Positions 24,695 to 38,343 of a DNA stretch of 64,000 bases are shown piece after piece (within the stretch, counting starts at the first letter, position 1; each line of letters starts with the position of its first letter). Source of the DNA: Flavobacterium gawalongense (GTDB taxonomy: Bacteria; Bacteroidota; Bacteroidia; Flavobacteriales; Flavobacteriaceae); assembly GCF_007097265.1 (NCBI RefSeq), contig NZ_VJZP01000013.1, positions 1 to 64,000 of the forward strand, written 5' to 3'. A program made the position numbers and the translations under genes. The notes beneath the pieces were generated by a model. That model did no database searches, was not told where the DNA came from, and saw nothing but the letters and a program-made list of their open reading frames with translations.

Positions 24695-26380
24695 CTACCA
24701 AAATTTAGCATACAAAGCAAAAATAATCAGTAGTGTTATTACTATCAATACTGTTGTTTGAGGTTTTACCTTGAACATTTCAGTATCTAACTCAAAGGCT
24801 TTTGGATTCACTTTTGGCCCAGCAAAACTCACTGCAATCATAATAAGCATGGTAAACATAAATGACAACCCCATACAGATGTGAAATGGTATTTCATATC
24901 CGCCTTTTCCATTCGTATAAGCCGTGTATAATAATGTTTCATTTCCAAATAGTGCTGGTGCAAATTCGTTAAACAAAACCGACAATAAGAAACCGGAGAT
25001 TACCCCTATTATTGCAGCAGTTCCTGTAGTTCTTTTCCAGAACATTCCAAGGAAAAACATGGCAAATACACCCGGACTAATAAAACCTGTATATTTTTGA
25101 ATATAGGTAAAACCACCCACACCACCAATTCCAAGTACATCATTCCAAGTAAATAAAACAGCAAGGAGCATGGCTGCAAAAACAGCATATCTTCCTATGT
25201 TCACCTGACCTCTATCAGTAGCATCTTTTTGGATGTATTTTTTGTGCACATCCAGAGTATAAATAGTAGAAATACTATTTACTTTACCCGCTAACGATGC
25301 AACAATCGCAGCAGTTAAAGCTGCAACTGACAATCCTTTTAAACCTGTTGGAAGGAAAGTTAACACTGCAGAATAAGCACCATCTTTACCACCTACCAAT
25401 TGAGGTAAATGCCCATTCTCATATAAAACATAAGCAGCAATACCAGGTAACATAACAATAAGTGGCATTAATAATTTTAAAATCCCCGCAAACAAAATAC
25501 CGGTACGGGCAGTTTGTAAATCCGCTCCTAATGCTCTTTGGGTAATGTATTGGTTACAACCCCAATAATTAAGATTAATAATCCAAATACCAGCCAAGTA
25601 AGACATCATTCCTGGGAAAGTAAGATACTTATTAATATCATTTTGAGAAGAAGTCGCAGTGGGTTCCGGGATAATCATTTTGAAATGCTCCGGAGCTTCT
25701 CTCATCAATACTTTGAAACCTGCTATAGCATTTTCGCCAACACCAAAATATTGTCCAACAGTAGTCAAAGCAATGTAAGACGTAACCAGTCCACCAATTA
25801 TTAAAACAGCAACCTGAATTACATCCGTATAAGCAACCACTTTCATACCTCCTAAAGAGATCACTAAAGCAAAAACGGCAAGCCCGATCATAATAGCATG
25901 TAAGTATTCACCACCAGCCAATCCATTAATGGCTACAGCACCTAAATATAAAATAGAAGTCAGGTTAACAAATACATATAAGAACAACCAGAAAACGGCC
26001 ATAATTAAAGCAGTTGATTCGTTATACCTTGTTTTCAAAAATTGAGGCATCGTGTAAATCTTGTTTTTTAAATAAACAGGAATAAACCAAACGGCTACAA
26101 TAATCAAAGCAATGGCAGCAATCCACTCATAAGCAGCAACTGCAATTCCTAAAAAGAATCCTTCTCCACTCATTCCAATAAACTGTTCTGCAGAAATATT
26201 AGAGGCAATCAATGAGGCGCCAATAGCCCACCATGTCAGTGTTCCTTCTGCCAGAAAATAAGCTTTGGCATCGTGTTCGTTTTTTTCGCGTTTGCGATAA
26301 ACGGTATATCCATAAGTGGACACCACGATAAAATAGATAATAAATACTGCGTAATCTGCGAAGGCAAGGTTCTGGTTCAT
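24695..26380 (-). CDS. Na+/sugar symporter (SSS family, SGLT-like)
   Basis: A 561-residue inner-membrane transporter with about 14 helices. The SSS family blocks are present: SNISAEQFIGMSGEGF, the signature region with TYTMPQFLKTRYN-like sequence, and SVAALTAAIVASLAGKVNSISTIYTLD. The closest well-known type is the Na+/galactose transporter vSGLT and relatives. Context supports galactose or glucose uptake: it lies among galE, alpha-galactosidase and the regulator. The start follows a 448-base leader with a promoter and a possible operator. Confidence 0.92.
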   Translation of the reverse strand: MNQNLAFADYAVFIIYFIVVSTYGYTVYRKREKNEHDAKAYFLAEGTLTWWAIGASLIASNISAEQFIGMSGEGFFLGIAVAAYEWIAAIALIIVAVWFIPVYLKNKIYTMPQFLKTRYNESTALIMAVFWLFLYVFVNLTSILYLGAVAINGLAGGEYLHAIMIGLAVFALVISLGGMKVVAYTDVIQVAVLIIGGLVTSYIALTTVGQYFGVGENAIAGFKVLMREAPEHFKMIIPEPTATSSQNDINKYLTFPGMMSYLAGIWIINLNYWGCNQYITQRALGADLQTARTGILFAGILKLLMPLIVMLPGIAAYVLYENGHLPQLVGGKDGAYSAVLTFLPTGLKGLSVAALTAAIVASLAGKVNSISTIYTLDVHKKYIQKDATDRGQVNIGRYAVFAAMLLAVLFTWNDVLGIGGVGGFTYIQKYTGFISPGVFAMFFLGMFWKRTTGTAAIIGVISGFLLSVLFNEFAPALFGNETLLYTAYTNGKGGYEIPFHICMGLSFMFTMLIMIAVSFAGPKVNPKAFELDTEMFKVKPQTTVLIVITLLIIFALYAKFW

Positions 26381-26461
26381 GAGTAAATAGTTTATTAATA
26401 GTATTAAAAATAGATTGCATTGGTATATATTATTTATGAAGTAAAAAGATTCTAATTACAG

Positions 26462-26493
26462 AATCAATTATTATACATTAATAATACTTGATT
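26462..26493. promoter_or_regulatory. Possible operator in the symporter leader
   Basis: AATCAA (26462-26467) and TTGATT (26488-26493) flank TTATTAT and ATAATA stretches, giving a partly symmetric 32-base element. It lies just downstream of the likely transcription start, where a repressor could block. AT-richness makes chance symmetry possible. Confidence 0.3.
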
Positions 26494-26509
26494 AATCTTT
26501 AATTTTTTT

Positions 26510-26538
26510 CAAATATATTATTATTTGTTAAATTGACA
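26510..26538 (-). promoter_or_regulatory. Promoter of the symporter gene
   Basis: The minus strand has TATATTTG at 26517-26510, a full TAnnTTTG match. TTG lies at 26538-26536, 18 bases upstream. Transcription would start near 26503, giving a leader of about 120 bases. Confidence 0.45.
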
Positions 26539-26828
26539 ATTATTTTATTAGGATTATTTTTTATTGTTCATTATTTTAATGAATGCTATAAAAAAAGCAG
26601 TTTCAATTGCTATATGTTTTTCTTTACATTCCATTGCTTAATTTAAATATAGTTCATCTCATCTCGAAAAACGGGACTAATTATTACAGAAAATGCAATG
26701 ATCAGCCAATACTCTTTATTTATCTTAAGATTTAAGATGTAGGGCGTTATTTTACTATCAAAACACTTTATCAGGAAATAATATCCCTTTCTGATTCACT
26801 AATCCACTTCAAGTCACCAACTTCTTTG

Positions 26829-27845
26829 TTATTTACCTCTAACTTTCTGCTCCCATTTCCAAGCACTTGCTATCCCTTCTTCCAAAGTTGATTCTGTTTT
26901 CCATCCAAGAATGTTATTTGCTTTTTCGGTATTGGCATAAGCCGAAATAACGTCACCTTCTCTTCTATCAACAATTTTGTATGGTAATTTTTGCCCACTG
27001 GCTTTTTCGAAAGCTGTAATCACTTCCAAAACAGAACTTCCCGTACCGGTTCCCAAATTAAAAGTTTCTATCTTATCTAAATTCTTTTTATTTACTAATC
27101 GTTGCAAAGCAATAACATGCGCTCTTGCTAAGTCTACAACATGAATATAATCCCGTACACAAGTCCCATCAGGCGTTGGATAATCATCCCCGTAAATCGA
27201 TAGTTCTTTCCGCAAACCAATTCCGGTTTGGGTAATAAAGGGTACTAAATTTTGTGGTACTCCAATAGGTAATTCCCCAATTTCCGTCGATGGATGTGAG
27301 CCAATAGGATTAAAATAACGCAACAAAATAGCCTTTATACCACTTACTTTAGCAACATCAGCTATAATTTCTTCGCCAATTTGTTTGGTATTCCCATAAG
27401 GCGACATCGCTGGTTGAATTGCTGCCGATTCAGTAATAGGCATTGTTTCGGCTTGGCCATAAACGGTGCAAGAGGAGCTAAAAATAAAATGAGCCTCTGG
27501 TTTTTGTTGCAATTCCTGAAGTAAATAGATTAAAGTATTAATATTATTTTCATAATACAACAAAGGATCTTTTACACTCTCACCAACCGCTTTAGAAGCC
27601 GCAAAATGGATTACACCAGCAACATCAGAATGTCTTTTGAAAAAATCCTGAACCGCTGTTTTCTCTCTCAAATCCAGCTTTTCAAAAACAGGTGTTTTAC
27701 CCGTTATAGCGACAATTCCCTTTAAAACTTCTTCAGACGAATTAGAAAGATTATCGATAATTACAACTTCGAAACCTTCATTTTGTAATTCAACTACAGT
27801 ATGCGAACCTATAAAGCCTAAGCCGCCTGTAACTAGTATTTTCAT
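26829..27845 (-). CDS. galE: UDP-glucose 4-epimerase
   Basis: A 338-residue NAD-dependent enzyme that interconverts UDP-galactose and UDP-glucose, the recycling step of the Leloir pathway. The Rossmann motif GGLGFIGSH is at residues 7-15. The catalytic Ser (SSSCTVYG, about 124-125) and the YxxxK pair Y150/K154 (SPYGNTK) are present. C-terminal substrate residues are in DRREGDVISAYANTEKA. Length is typical. It follows the alpha-galactosidase gene by 115 bases on the same strand. Confidence 0.96.
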   Translation of the reverse strand: MKILVTGGLGFIGSHTVVELQNEGFEVVIIDNLSNSSEEVLKGIVAITGKTPVFEKLDLREKTAVQDFFKRHSDVAGVIHFAASKAVGESVKDPLLYYENNINTLIYLLQELQQKPEAHFIFSSSCTVYGQAETMPITESAAIQPAMSPYGNTKQIGEEIIADVAKVSGIKAILLRYFNPIGSHPSTEIGELPIGVPQNLVPFITQTGIGLRKELSIYGDDYPTPDGTCVRDYIHVVDLARAHVIALQRLVNKKNLDKIETFNLGTGTGSSVLEVITAFEKASGQKLPYKIVDRREGDVISAYANTEKANNILGWKTESTLEEGIASAWKWEQKVRGK

Positions 27846-27960
27846 AATTTATTTTTTATAATGTATTTGACTTCCGATGTTATTATTATGAATTGATTTT
27901 CAAAAAATCTATTCATTCTATAAAGCAAATATTTTTTATCTTTTCTACTTTTTGGTTGCC

Positions 27961-30183
27961 TTATTTCAATTCAGTAATTTCAAGAATAACGCTAGTTCTT
28001 TGCAAAGTAACATTAGGATTAACACCAACTTTCATAAGAAAATCTCCCGTATATACCTTCTCCGAAGAGATCGATGATTTAGTCCCCGGATACAAGTTAA
28101 TTTCCTTAACAGTGTATTTTTTATTTGGATCCAATCCATCCAAAACAACAGGTCTTTGTGTTGCGGTTATCTTGAAGCGGTTATTTACCAAATAATTAAA
28201 AACAATCGCTTTACTCTTGTCTGGATTAACATACATAAGTGCCGAGATATCATTTTCATGGGGATTTATTAAACGATACAAATCGCCATGCCATACAATA
28301 TCTTTAAAAGAATTATAATTAGCAATTGCCTGTTTGCAGAATAATTTATCCTTTTCATTTAAATGACTTACTACTATATCAAAACCTAATTTTCCCATAC
28401 TCGCCACGTCAATTCTAAACTTTAGTGGTTGTTTCCCCCAGTCAGTAACGTGGTTATCGGTAGCGATAGCAGGAAAAAAATAAGAATAATCCCATTGCAT
28501 AAATATTCTTTCCACGGGCTCAGTATCATCACTTGGCCAAAATTCCGTAAAATATTTAAGTAATTCATAATCCCCGCGACCACCCCCGCCAGAACACAAC
28601 ATCATAGGCACTTTAGGATATTTGGCACGAATTCTCTCCAACACTTTATACAAACCTCTTACATAATCTATATATAAATTAGATTGAGGAATTCCTTTTT
28701 TGTTAAGATATGCCGAATACGCATTGTAAATAACTGCATTGCAATCCCATTTTATAAAAGCTAATTCGGGATTTTTGGTAAACAGATTGTCTACAATTCC
28801 AAATACAAAATCCTGTACTTCTGGATTAGACAAATCCAGTACTAGCTGATTGCGATAATAAACTTCAGGTCTCTCAGGTTGTCGGATAACCCAATCAAGA
28901 TGTTTTTCGTATAATTCACTTTTTGGGTTTACCATTTCGGGTTCAATCCAAATCCCAAACTTAATCCCTTCTTTTTTTGCTTCTTTCACCAAATAACCCA
29001 AGCCATGCGGCAACTTTTTGACATTTTCTTGCCAGTCACCAAGACCAGCTTTGTCATCATTTCGAGGATGTTTATTGCCAAACCACCCATCGTCTAATAA
29101 GAACATATCGACTCCTAAGTCTTTTGCATCCTTAAATAATGAAGTTATTTTGTTTTCATCAAAATCAAAATAGGTAGCTTCCCAATTGTTCAATAAAGTA
29201 AGTCGCTCTCCTTGACCATCTAACAATCGGTATTTTCGAGCCCAATCATGAAGGTTTCGGCTCGCTTCCCCTGTACCATGATTAGACAATGCATATATTA
29301 AAGATGGCGTTTTAAAAATTTGATTTGCCGGCAGTAAATATTCTGAGGCATACGGATTAATTCCTGCGATAAGGCGAAGATTTTTGTAAGAGTCTATTTC
29401 AAAATCCAGTTTAAAATTGCTACTCCAAGCAAGTTGACCTAACAAAACTGTCCCCTCATTTTCGGAAGCGGGTCTACCAAACGACACTATGAAATTTGGC
29501 GTTTGCAAAAGCATAGCTCTTGTTCCCAGTTTAGAATCTACGGTTCTTATGCCTTGCAAAAGTTTTGATTCAACGGGCTGCATTTCCTTTAAATATTCCC
29601 CTTGAAAACTGGTAAGATAAAAGTCTTTATTGGTAAAATATAAATTAGCAGAAGCAAATTTTTGTAACAAAACAGGTTCCTTTTCACTGTGTTTTATCTC
29701 AGTCCATTGTTCGATTATATTTTCTTTTGTCCAAACTTTATAGTACAAAGTAACTTCAAAAGGATAAAGTGAATCCTTTAAAACAATACTTGTAAGAGAA
29801 GAGTTTTCGTCGATTTTTTCTTTTTTATGACTAACATATTTCAGTTCTAACGAAGGGTTTCCATCGGTATGTTTGACTTGAATAGCAGGTTCAGAAAAAT
29901 TCCATGTTCCTGCAGGTGTATAGGTTGCATTATAAATTCCCGCATTCTCGTCTTTAAAATTATAACCATCTGAAACAGCGGGATATTCACTGACATTTTC
30001 AAGAGGTTTACCAAAATAAATAGTCCTCAATCGGTTGTCATCATCCGTTTGTAACAACATAAGATTACTATCGGTTGCAATAGGAATAGTCACTTTCTGA
30101 GCTGACAGATTAATGACACTTATCATAAAATATAAAGTGAACATATATTTTTTATTAAAATAGGATTCTAGTTTTTCTTTCAT
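27961..30183 (-). CDS. GH36 alpha-galactosidase
   Basis: A 740-residue enzyme counted from the ATG at 30183, which puts the signal-like hydrophobic segment (MFTLYFMISVINLSAQ) near the N-terminus; the longer frame adds 16 unlikely residues. GH36 landmarks: N-terminal beta-supersandwich, then the barrel with FLLDDGWFG (residues 361-369), the nucleophile Asp in FIKWDCN (D480), CSGGGGRGD (530-538) and the acid/base region WPSDDTEP (D552). It should release alpha-linked galactose (melibiose, raffinose, galactomannan side chains). It follows lacZ by 93 bases. The signal segment suggests a periplasmic site. Confidence 0.93.
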   Translation of the reverse strand: MKEKLESYFNKKYMFTLYFMISVINLSAQKVTIPIATDSNLMLLQTDDDNRLRTIYFGKPLENVSEYPAVSDGYNFKDENAGIYNATYTPAGTWNFSEPAIQVKHTDGNPSLELKYVSHKKEKIDENSSLTSIVLKDSLYPFEVTLYYKVWTKENIIEQWTEIKHSEKEPVLLQKFASANLYFTNKDFYLTSFQGEYLKEMQPVESKLLQGIRTVDSKLGTRAMLLQTPNFIVSFGRPASENEGTVLLGQLAWSSNFKLDFEIDSYKNLRLIAGINPYASEYLLPANQIFKTPSLIYALSNHGTGEASRNLHDWARKYRLLDGQGERLTLLNNWEATYFDFDENKITSLFKDAKDLGVDMFLLDDGWFGNKHPRNDDKAGLGDWQENVKKLPHGLGYLVKEAKKEGIKFGIWIEPEMVNPKSELYEKHLDWVIRQPERPEVYYRNQLVLDLSNPEVQDFVFGIVDNLFTKNPELAFIKWDCNAVIYNAYSAYLNKKGIPQSNLYIDYVRGLYKVLERIRAKYPKVPMMLCSGGGGRGDYELLKYFTEFWPSDDTEPVERIFMQWDYSYFFPAIATDNHVTDWGKQPLKFRIDVASMGKLGFDIVVSHLNEKDKLFCKQAIANYNSFKDIVWHGDLYRLINPHENDISALMYVNPDKSKAIVFNYLVNNRFKITATQRPVVLDGLDPNKKYTVKEINLYPGTKSSISSEKVYTGDFLMKVGVNPNVTLQRTSVILEITELK

Positions 30184-30276
30184 AATTCTTGTTCTAAATG
30201 TCATCATCTTTATCGGGTATACAATTTTCATGACTCTTCATGCATTCCAAAAACGTCATGGGTTTTTATAACTATT

Positions 30277-33435
<3,159 letters not shown>

Positions 33436-33574
33436 TTACTTTTATCAGATAAACATTAAAAGAGATCGGATGTTTATAAGAGATGACAAATGATTAATTT
33501 ACTATAATATAGCTTATTAACCATTTGTCAAATTCTTATTTTAATCTTTTATTAATTAAAATGTATAACCCATA

Positions 33575-35092
33575 TTACCAGTTGGCATTTTGTGTCATTT
33601 TTGGGTTATTATTTAACTCACTTTCCGGAATAGGAAAGTAGTTGTATTTAGCCGAGTAATTAAGATACCCCCCAACTTGACTTTCTTTGATTACTTTTTC
33701 TAAAGTACCCCATCTTCTTAAATCATACCAATGAATACCCTCACGAGCAAATTCAACATTTCTTTGATGCATAATCTCATCCATCATTTGAGCTTGATTC
33801 CATGCGATCATTGTGATATTAGCTAACTTCGCTCTGTCTCTTATTCTTTTAACTAAAGGAATAGCTTCAAGTACTTTTCCTTGCATCGTTTTGGCTTCAG
33901 CAAGCATTAAAAGTACATCAGCATAACGCATTGCATATTCGTTCAATTCTGATTTCCAATCTCCTTCATCGTTATTCCACCAGTTTTGATTTTTTCTTAT
34001 CCAGATATCAGTCGCCTTAAACTTAGATGTGAAATTATAATTATAATAAACACAACCCGGATAATCCCATGCCAAAGTAGCAAGAGCTCTAGGATCAAAA
34101 CTACCATCCGTGGTTTTCTCTTTGGTCATAGCGTCTAATAATTTTTTTGAAGGCAACAACTCAAACCATCCTCCAACTTCTCCTGGCGCTAATTCTTGAG
34201 CCATAGTTGTTGCTCTTGTTCTTTCTGATGGATTTCCACCCCAAATAGTAGCACCACCTTGTCTGCTGAACTGAATTTCAAACACTGATTCCTTGCTATT
34301 TTCATGTTTACCATCAAATAATTGTGCGTAATCGTCCAAAAGACCAAACCCATTTGCGGTTTCGTTATTTACCAGCTTAGAAAATTGCTCTTCGGCTTTA
34401 GCCCAATCTTTTAAATATAAATACGATTTTCCAAGGTAAGCGATTGCCGTATTTTTCGTTACTCTACCTTTTAAAGCTGAAGGATAGATCTCAGGTAGAG
34501 GACTTGTTGCCGCCGCTTGAAAATCTGCAATTATCTGTTTCCACACTTCTTCTTCCGTTGATTTTTCTTTAAAATAATCTGCCGATTCTTCTACTAAATC
34601 TGTAAAAATTGGAACACTACCAAATTCATTTACTAAATTAAAATAATTCAATCCTCTAAGAAAAGTAGCTTCAGCAACGATTTGTGCTCTTTTTGTTTCA
34701 TCAATATTTTTGATTTGAGGCGCATAATTGATTACTTGATTCGCACGAAATATACCAATATACATCGCTTTATACATACCGGTAGTCTCACTTGTACTAG
34801 GTGTATTTTTATAGCTAGAAACTGCATAACGCCCAGGCACATCATTTCTTGCAACAAAATTTTCTGTTCTGTTTTCTTTCAACTGCATCGCTTGTATTTC
34901 CCAATAACCCGCGTTATTGTTGTCTACTAAAACATTGTAAACAGTCGCTAATCCAGACTCCAAATCCTCAGGAGTTTGCCAGAAAGAACCGGTTGTTACT
35001 TTACTAGGGTTTTGTAATTCGAGGTTATCGGAACAAGAACTTAGCAAAGCTAGTCCTCCCATAAAATATAATATAATTAATTTCTTTTTCAT
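33575..35092 (-). CDS. SusD-like nutrient-binding lipoprotein, copy 1
   Basis: A 505-residue RagB/SusD-family surface lipoprotein. The lipobox ends at C20 (ALLSSCSDN). The N-terminal helical SusD part shows TVYNVLVDNNNAG and LRGLNYFNLVNEFGSVPIF. The C-terminal part ends with the typical MRYADVLLMLAEAKTM and EFAREGIHWYDLRRWGTL blocks. It captures glycan at the outer surface and forms a complex with the SusC-like channel encoded directly upstream. Given its neighbours the ligand is likely a galactose-containing oligosaccharide. Confidence 0.95.
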   Translation of the reverse strand: MKKKLIILYFMGGLALLSSCSDNLELQNPSKVTTGSFWQTPEDLESGLATVYNVLVDNNNAGYWEIQAMQLKENRTENFVARNDVPGRYAVSSYKNTPSTSETTGMYKAMYIGIFRANQVINYAPQIKNIDETKRAQIVAEATFLRGLNYFNLVNEFGSVPIFTDLVEESADYFKEKSTEEEVWKQIIADFQAAATSPLPEIYPSALKGRVTKNTAIAYLGKSYLYLKDWAKAEEQFSKLVNNETANGFGLLDDYAQLFDGKHENSKESVFEIQFSRQGGATIWGGNPSERTRATTMAQELAPGEVGGWFELLPSKKLLDAMTKEKTTDGSFDPRALATLAWDYPGCVYYNYNFTSKFKATDIWIRKNQNWWNNDEGDWKSELNEYAMRYADVLLMLAEAKTMQGKVLEAIPLVKRIRDRAKLANITMIAWNQAQMMDEIMHQRNVEFAREGIHWYDLRRWGTLEKVIKESQVGGYLNYSAKYNYFPIPESELNNNPKMTQNANW

Positions 35093-35103
35093 TTTTCGTT
35101 GAT

Positions 35104-38100
35104 TTAAAAGTTAAGTTGCATACCAAAAATAATGGTTTTGCTTAATGGATACGATTTATAATCTATTCCTCTACCTCCAAGTCCATCAGCCGAAACGTCT
35201 GGATTATATCCTGTATATTTAGTAGCAGTAAAAAGATTATCTCCTGCAACATAGAATCGACATCTGTCAATTTCTAATTTTTTACTTAAATCATTAGGAA
35301 ATGTATATCCTAATTGAATCGTTTTTATTCTAAGATAAGAACCATTTTCAAGGAAACGATCTGAATAATCAGCTCCATTATCATTAGGATCATCAATATT
35401 TAATCTTGGGAAATTAGAGTTTGGATTAAAAGTAAACGAATCTAATGTTGCTCTAGAGTAATTAATATTAGCTCTTACAGTTTGTAGATCTGTATTATTT
35501 CCGTTATATATTTCATTTCCTTGAACCCCTTGAGCAGCAACGGTCAAATCAATTCCTTTCCAATCTGCTTGAATACGTAATCCATATTCAAAATCAGGAA
35601 AAGCACTTCCTCTAAATTGTCTGTCTCCAGCGTCAATTTTTCCATCTCCATTAAAATCAACATATCTTATGTCTCCTATTTGTGCTCTAGGTTGAATAGG
35701 ACTTCCATTTACATTATGTGCATCCAGTTCCTCTTGTGATCTGAATAATCCATCAGTCTTAACAAGGAAAAAAGAATAAATAGGATATCCTACTTTACTG
35801 TAAGTCACTGCTGATCCATGAAATGATCCACTAGAACCTGCAAGAATCTGACTTCCTGTGCTCAATTCTTCAACACGATTTTTTACACTTGAAATATTAG
35901 AAGTTATAGAGAAATTAACTTCTCCCACCTTTTGATTAAGCGTTAACCCCATCTCAAAACCTTTATTTGAAACCTTACCCGCATTAGTGTAAGGATCATT
36001 ACTAGACCCAACTGACAAAGGAATTGGCACACGTAAAAGTAAATCTGATGTGTTTTTTTGAAAGTAGTCAAAAGTATAATCTAATTTACCATTCCATAAA
36101 CCTAAATCAAAACCAACATTGGCTGTCGAAGTTGATTCCCATTTTAATCCAATCGCAGGATATTCTGTTTGAATATTACCTATCCAAAGTGTATTCGGCT
36201 CTCCTGTACCATAGCTTATTCCTGATGTAATTGATCCAAGATATTGGTAATCTCCAATTTCTTGATTTCCTAATATACCATAACTTGTACGTAACTTAAA
36301 TTCAGATACAGGTAAGTCTAGGTTTTTAAAAAAATCTTCTTTTCCTATTCCCCATGCTGCAGAAATTGAAGGGAAATTTCCCCATTTATTTTCTGGACTA
36401 AAACGAGAGGAACCATCACGTCTAAAAGTTGCCGTAAGAATATATTTGTTATCGTAAGAATATATCGCACGTCCAAGATAAGAAATCAATTTACTCTCAG
36501 TAGCATACCCTGAAATAGATGGTTGTTCAGCACCTGCCAGAACAAATATACCATCTGGCATTCCTTGTACAGAACCTAAAATAGAACGGAAATTATTTTG
36601 ATAAACAGTATGTCCTGCTAATAAATTTACAGAATGCTTACCGAATTTTTTTGAGTAATTTAAAGTGTTTTCAATTTGATAATATTGGTTTAAATCACTT
36701 CCTTCCGCTAAAGTATTTTTTAAATTCTTGAAGAATCCTCCAACTTCATAACGTGGCGTATAGTTATAACTCTTATGCTCAGAAAGTGTTACCCCTACAT
36801 TTAATTTATATTTAAAGCCATCAAAAAAACTTGCTTCAGCATAGGTATTAATCAATGCTTGGTAGTAATCGTTTTTCACATCAAAAAGATTCAAAGCCGC
36901 TACTGGATTGAATATATCCGTAACCGCACCTGACGCTCCACCATATCCGCCTACAGCATCTTCATTATAAATTGCAAACCCGGGAATCATAGATATAGCC
37001 GCTCCAAGAATATTTCTTCCTTGCCCTGGCATGCCTGGCAAATCATTTCTTTTTTCTTTGGTCAACATTACTGTTTCTCCAATTTTAAAAATACCCTTCT
37101 TGTAATCCGATTTAACTCTTAAGTTGACACGGTCATAATTTGTTTCCTTTATAACTCCTTCTTGATTAAAGTAGCTTAATGACATATTATATTTTAAATT
37201 ATCCGATCCTCCAGAAAGCCCTAATGAATAGTTTTGTGTAGGAGCAGTTCTAAATATTTCATTCTGCCAATTAATTCCCGCACCAGGAACTTCCGGATTT
37301 AGAGCAATGTCTAACGGTGCTTTTCCTGCAGCACTATATGCAGCATTACTTACTTTTGCCCATTCTTCTTGATTTAACAGATCTAGCTTTTTAGTAACAC
37401 TGGCAACACCATAAAAAGAATCGAAGCTAACTTTCATCTCCCCTTTTTTTCCACTTTTTGTAGTAATCAAAATTACACCGTTTGCAGCTCTTGAACCATA
37501 AATTGCAGCCGCAGAAGCATCTTTCAAAACTTGAATTGATTCGATGTCATTTGGGTTAAGGTTATTCATTGACGCAACAGCAATATCATCAACTAATATC
37601 AAAGGATTGTTATTGTTTAATGATCCGGCACCTCTAATCTGAATTCTCGTTCCAGAACCAGGAGCACCTCCTGCAGACTCTACAGTAACACCTGCAATTT
37701 TACCTTGTATCGCACTTCCTAAATTAGTATTACTTTGAGAATCTAATTGTGCAGCTTTTAATCCTCCAACGGCTCCTGTCAAATCACTTTTTTTAACAGT
37801 ACCATATCCAATTACTACTACTTCTTCTAATGTATTATTTTCTTCTTGGAGTGAAATGTTTATCACATTTCTACCCGCAATAGCCTCTTCAACTTTAACA
37901 TATCCAATGTAGGAGAAAACTAGTGTAGCATTAGGGTCAGCTACATTTAATTTATAATTCCCATCACCGTCTGTCATGGTTGCATTTGTCGTTCCTTTGA
38001 CGACTACAGAAGCGCCAATAACTGTTTGGGATGTTTTTTGATCTACAACAGACCCTGTAATAATATTCTGAGCCTGTAAACTAATACACGAGGTCATAAT

Positions 38101-38178
38101 GATTATTGACAGAGTGAGTTTAGATGTTAAGAATGTTTTAATCCTTAACAACTGATTTACGTTCTTCATGGTTTTCAT
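35104..38178 (-). CDS. SusC-like TonB-dependent receptor, copy 1
   Basis: A 1024-residue outer-membrane beta-barrel transporter. After the signal peptide comes a carboxypeptidase-D-like domain (ITGSVVDQKTSQTVIGASVVVKGT). The TonB-box region EEVVVIGYGTVKKSDLTGAV is at about residues 118-137, followed by the plug (IRGAGSLNNNNPLILVDD) and the barrel that ends in FGMQLNF, with a terminal Phe. It pairs with the SusD gene 11 bases downstream. Energy comes from TonB. It starts 165 bases after galT, within the galactose locus. Confidence 0.96.
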   Translation of the reverse strand: MKTMKNVNQLLRIKTFLTSKLTLSIIIMTSCISLQAQNIITGSVVDQKTSQTVIGASVVVKGTTNATMTDGDGNYKLNVADPNATLVFSYIGYVKVEEAIAGRNVINISLQEENNTLEEVVVIGYGTVKKSDLTGAVGGLKAAQLDSQSNTNLGSAIQGKIAGVTVESAGGAPGSGTRIQIRGAGSLNNNNPLILVDDIAVASMNNLNPNDIESIQVLKDASAAAIYGSRAANGVILITTKSGKKGEMKVSFDSFYGVASVTKKLDLLNQEEWAKVSNAAYSAAGKAPLDIALNPEVPGAGINWQNEIFRTAPTQNYSLGLSGGSDNLKYNMSLSYFNQEGVIKETNYDRVNLRVKSDYKKGIFKIGETVMLTKEKRNDLPGMPGQGRNILGAAISMIPGFAIYNEDAVGGYGGASGAVTDIFNPVAALNLFDVKNDYYQALINTYAEASFFDGFKYKLNVGVTLSEHKSYNYTPRYEVGGFFKNLKNTLAEGSDLNQYYQIENTLNYSKKFGKHSVNLLAGHTVYQNNFRSILGSVQGMPDGIFVLAGAEQPSISGYATESKLISYLGRAIYSYDNKYILTATFRRDGSSRFSPENKWGNFPSISAAWGIGKEDFFKNLDLPVSEFKLRTSYGILGNQEIGDYQYLGSITSGISYGTGEPNTLWIGNIQTEYPAIGLKWESTSTANVGFDLGLWNGKLDYTFDYFQKNTSDLLLRVPIPLSVGSSNDPYTNAGKVSNKGFEMGLTLNQKVGEVNFSITSNISSVKNRVEELSTGSQILAGSSGSFHGSAVTYSKVGYPIYSFFLVKTDGLFRSQEELDAHNVNGSPIQPRAQIGDIRYVDFNGDGKIDAGDRQFRGSAFPDFEYGLRIQADWKGIDLTVAAQGVQGNEIYNGNNTDLQTVRANINYSRATLDSFTFNPNSNFPRLNIDDPNDNGADYSDRFLENGSYLRIKTIQLGYTFPNDLSKKLEIDRCRFYVAGDNLFTATKYTGYNPDVSADGLGGRGIDYKSYPLSKTIIFGMQLNF

Positions 38179-38343
38179 AAATTCATGGTTTTAAAAATTG
38201 GTTGGTTAATAAAATTTTTTTGTGTTTATTTAATTATCCTTTTAAAAAGAGACAAAAGATTAGTAGCCTTCCTTGGAAAAGAAAGAAATTGAAATTGAGC
38301 TCGAAATCAATTCATTCGGAATTTTTACTATATTTTGTGTAGT

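Larger units (their letters stand above)
26381..26828. other. 448-base intergenic region before the symporter gene
   Basis: Non-coding and very AT-rich. It contains a promoter (26510-26538) and an inverted repeat (26462-26493) for the symporter gene. The galE-proximal 250 bases show no further structure I can name. Confidence 0.5.
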
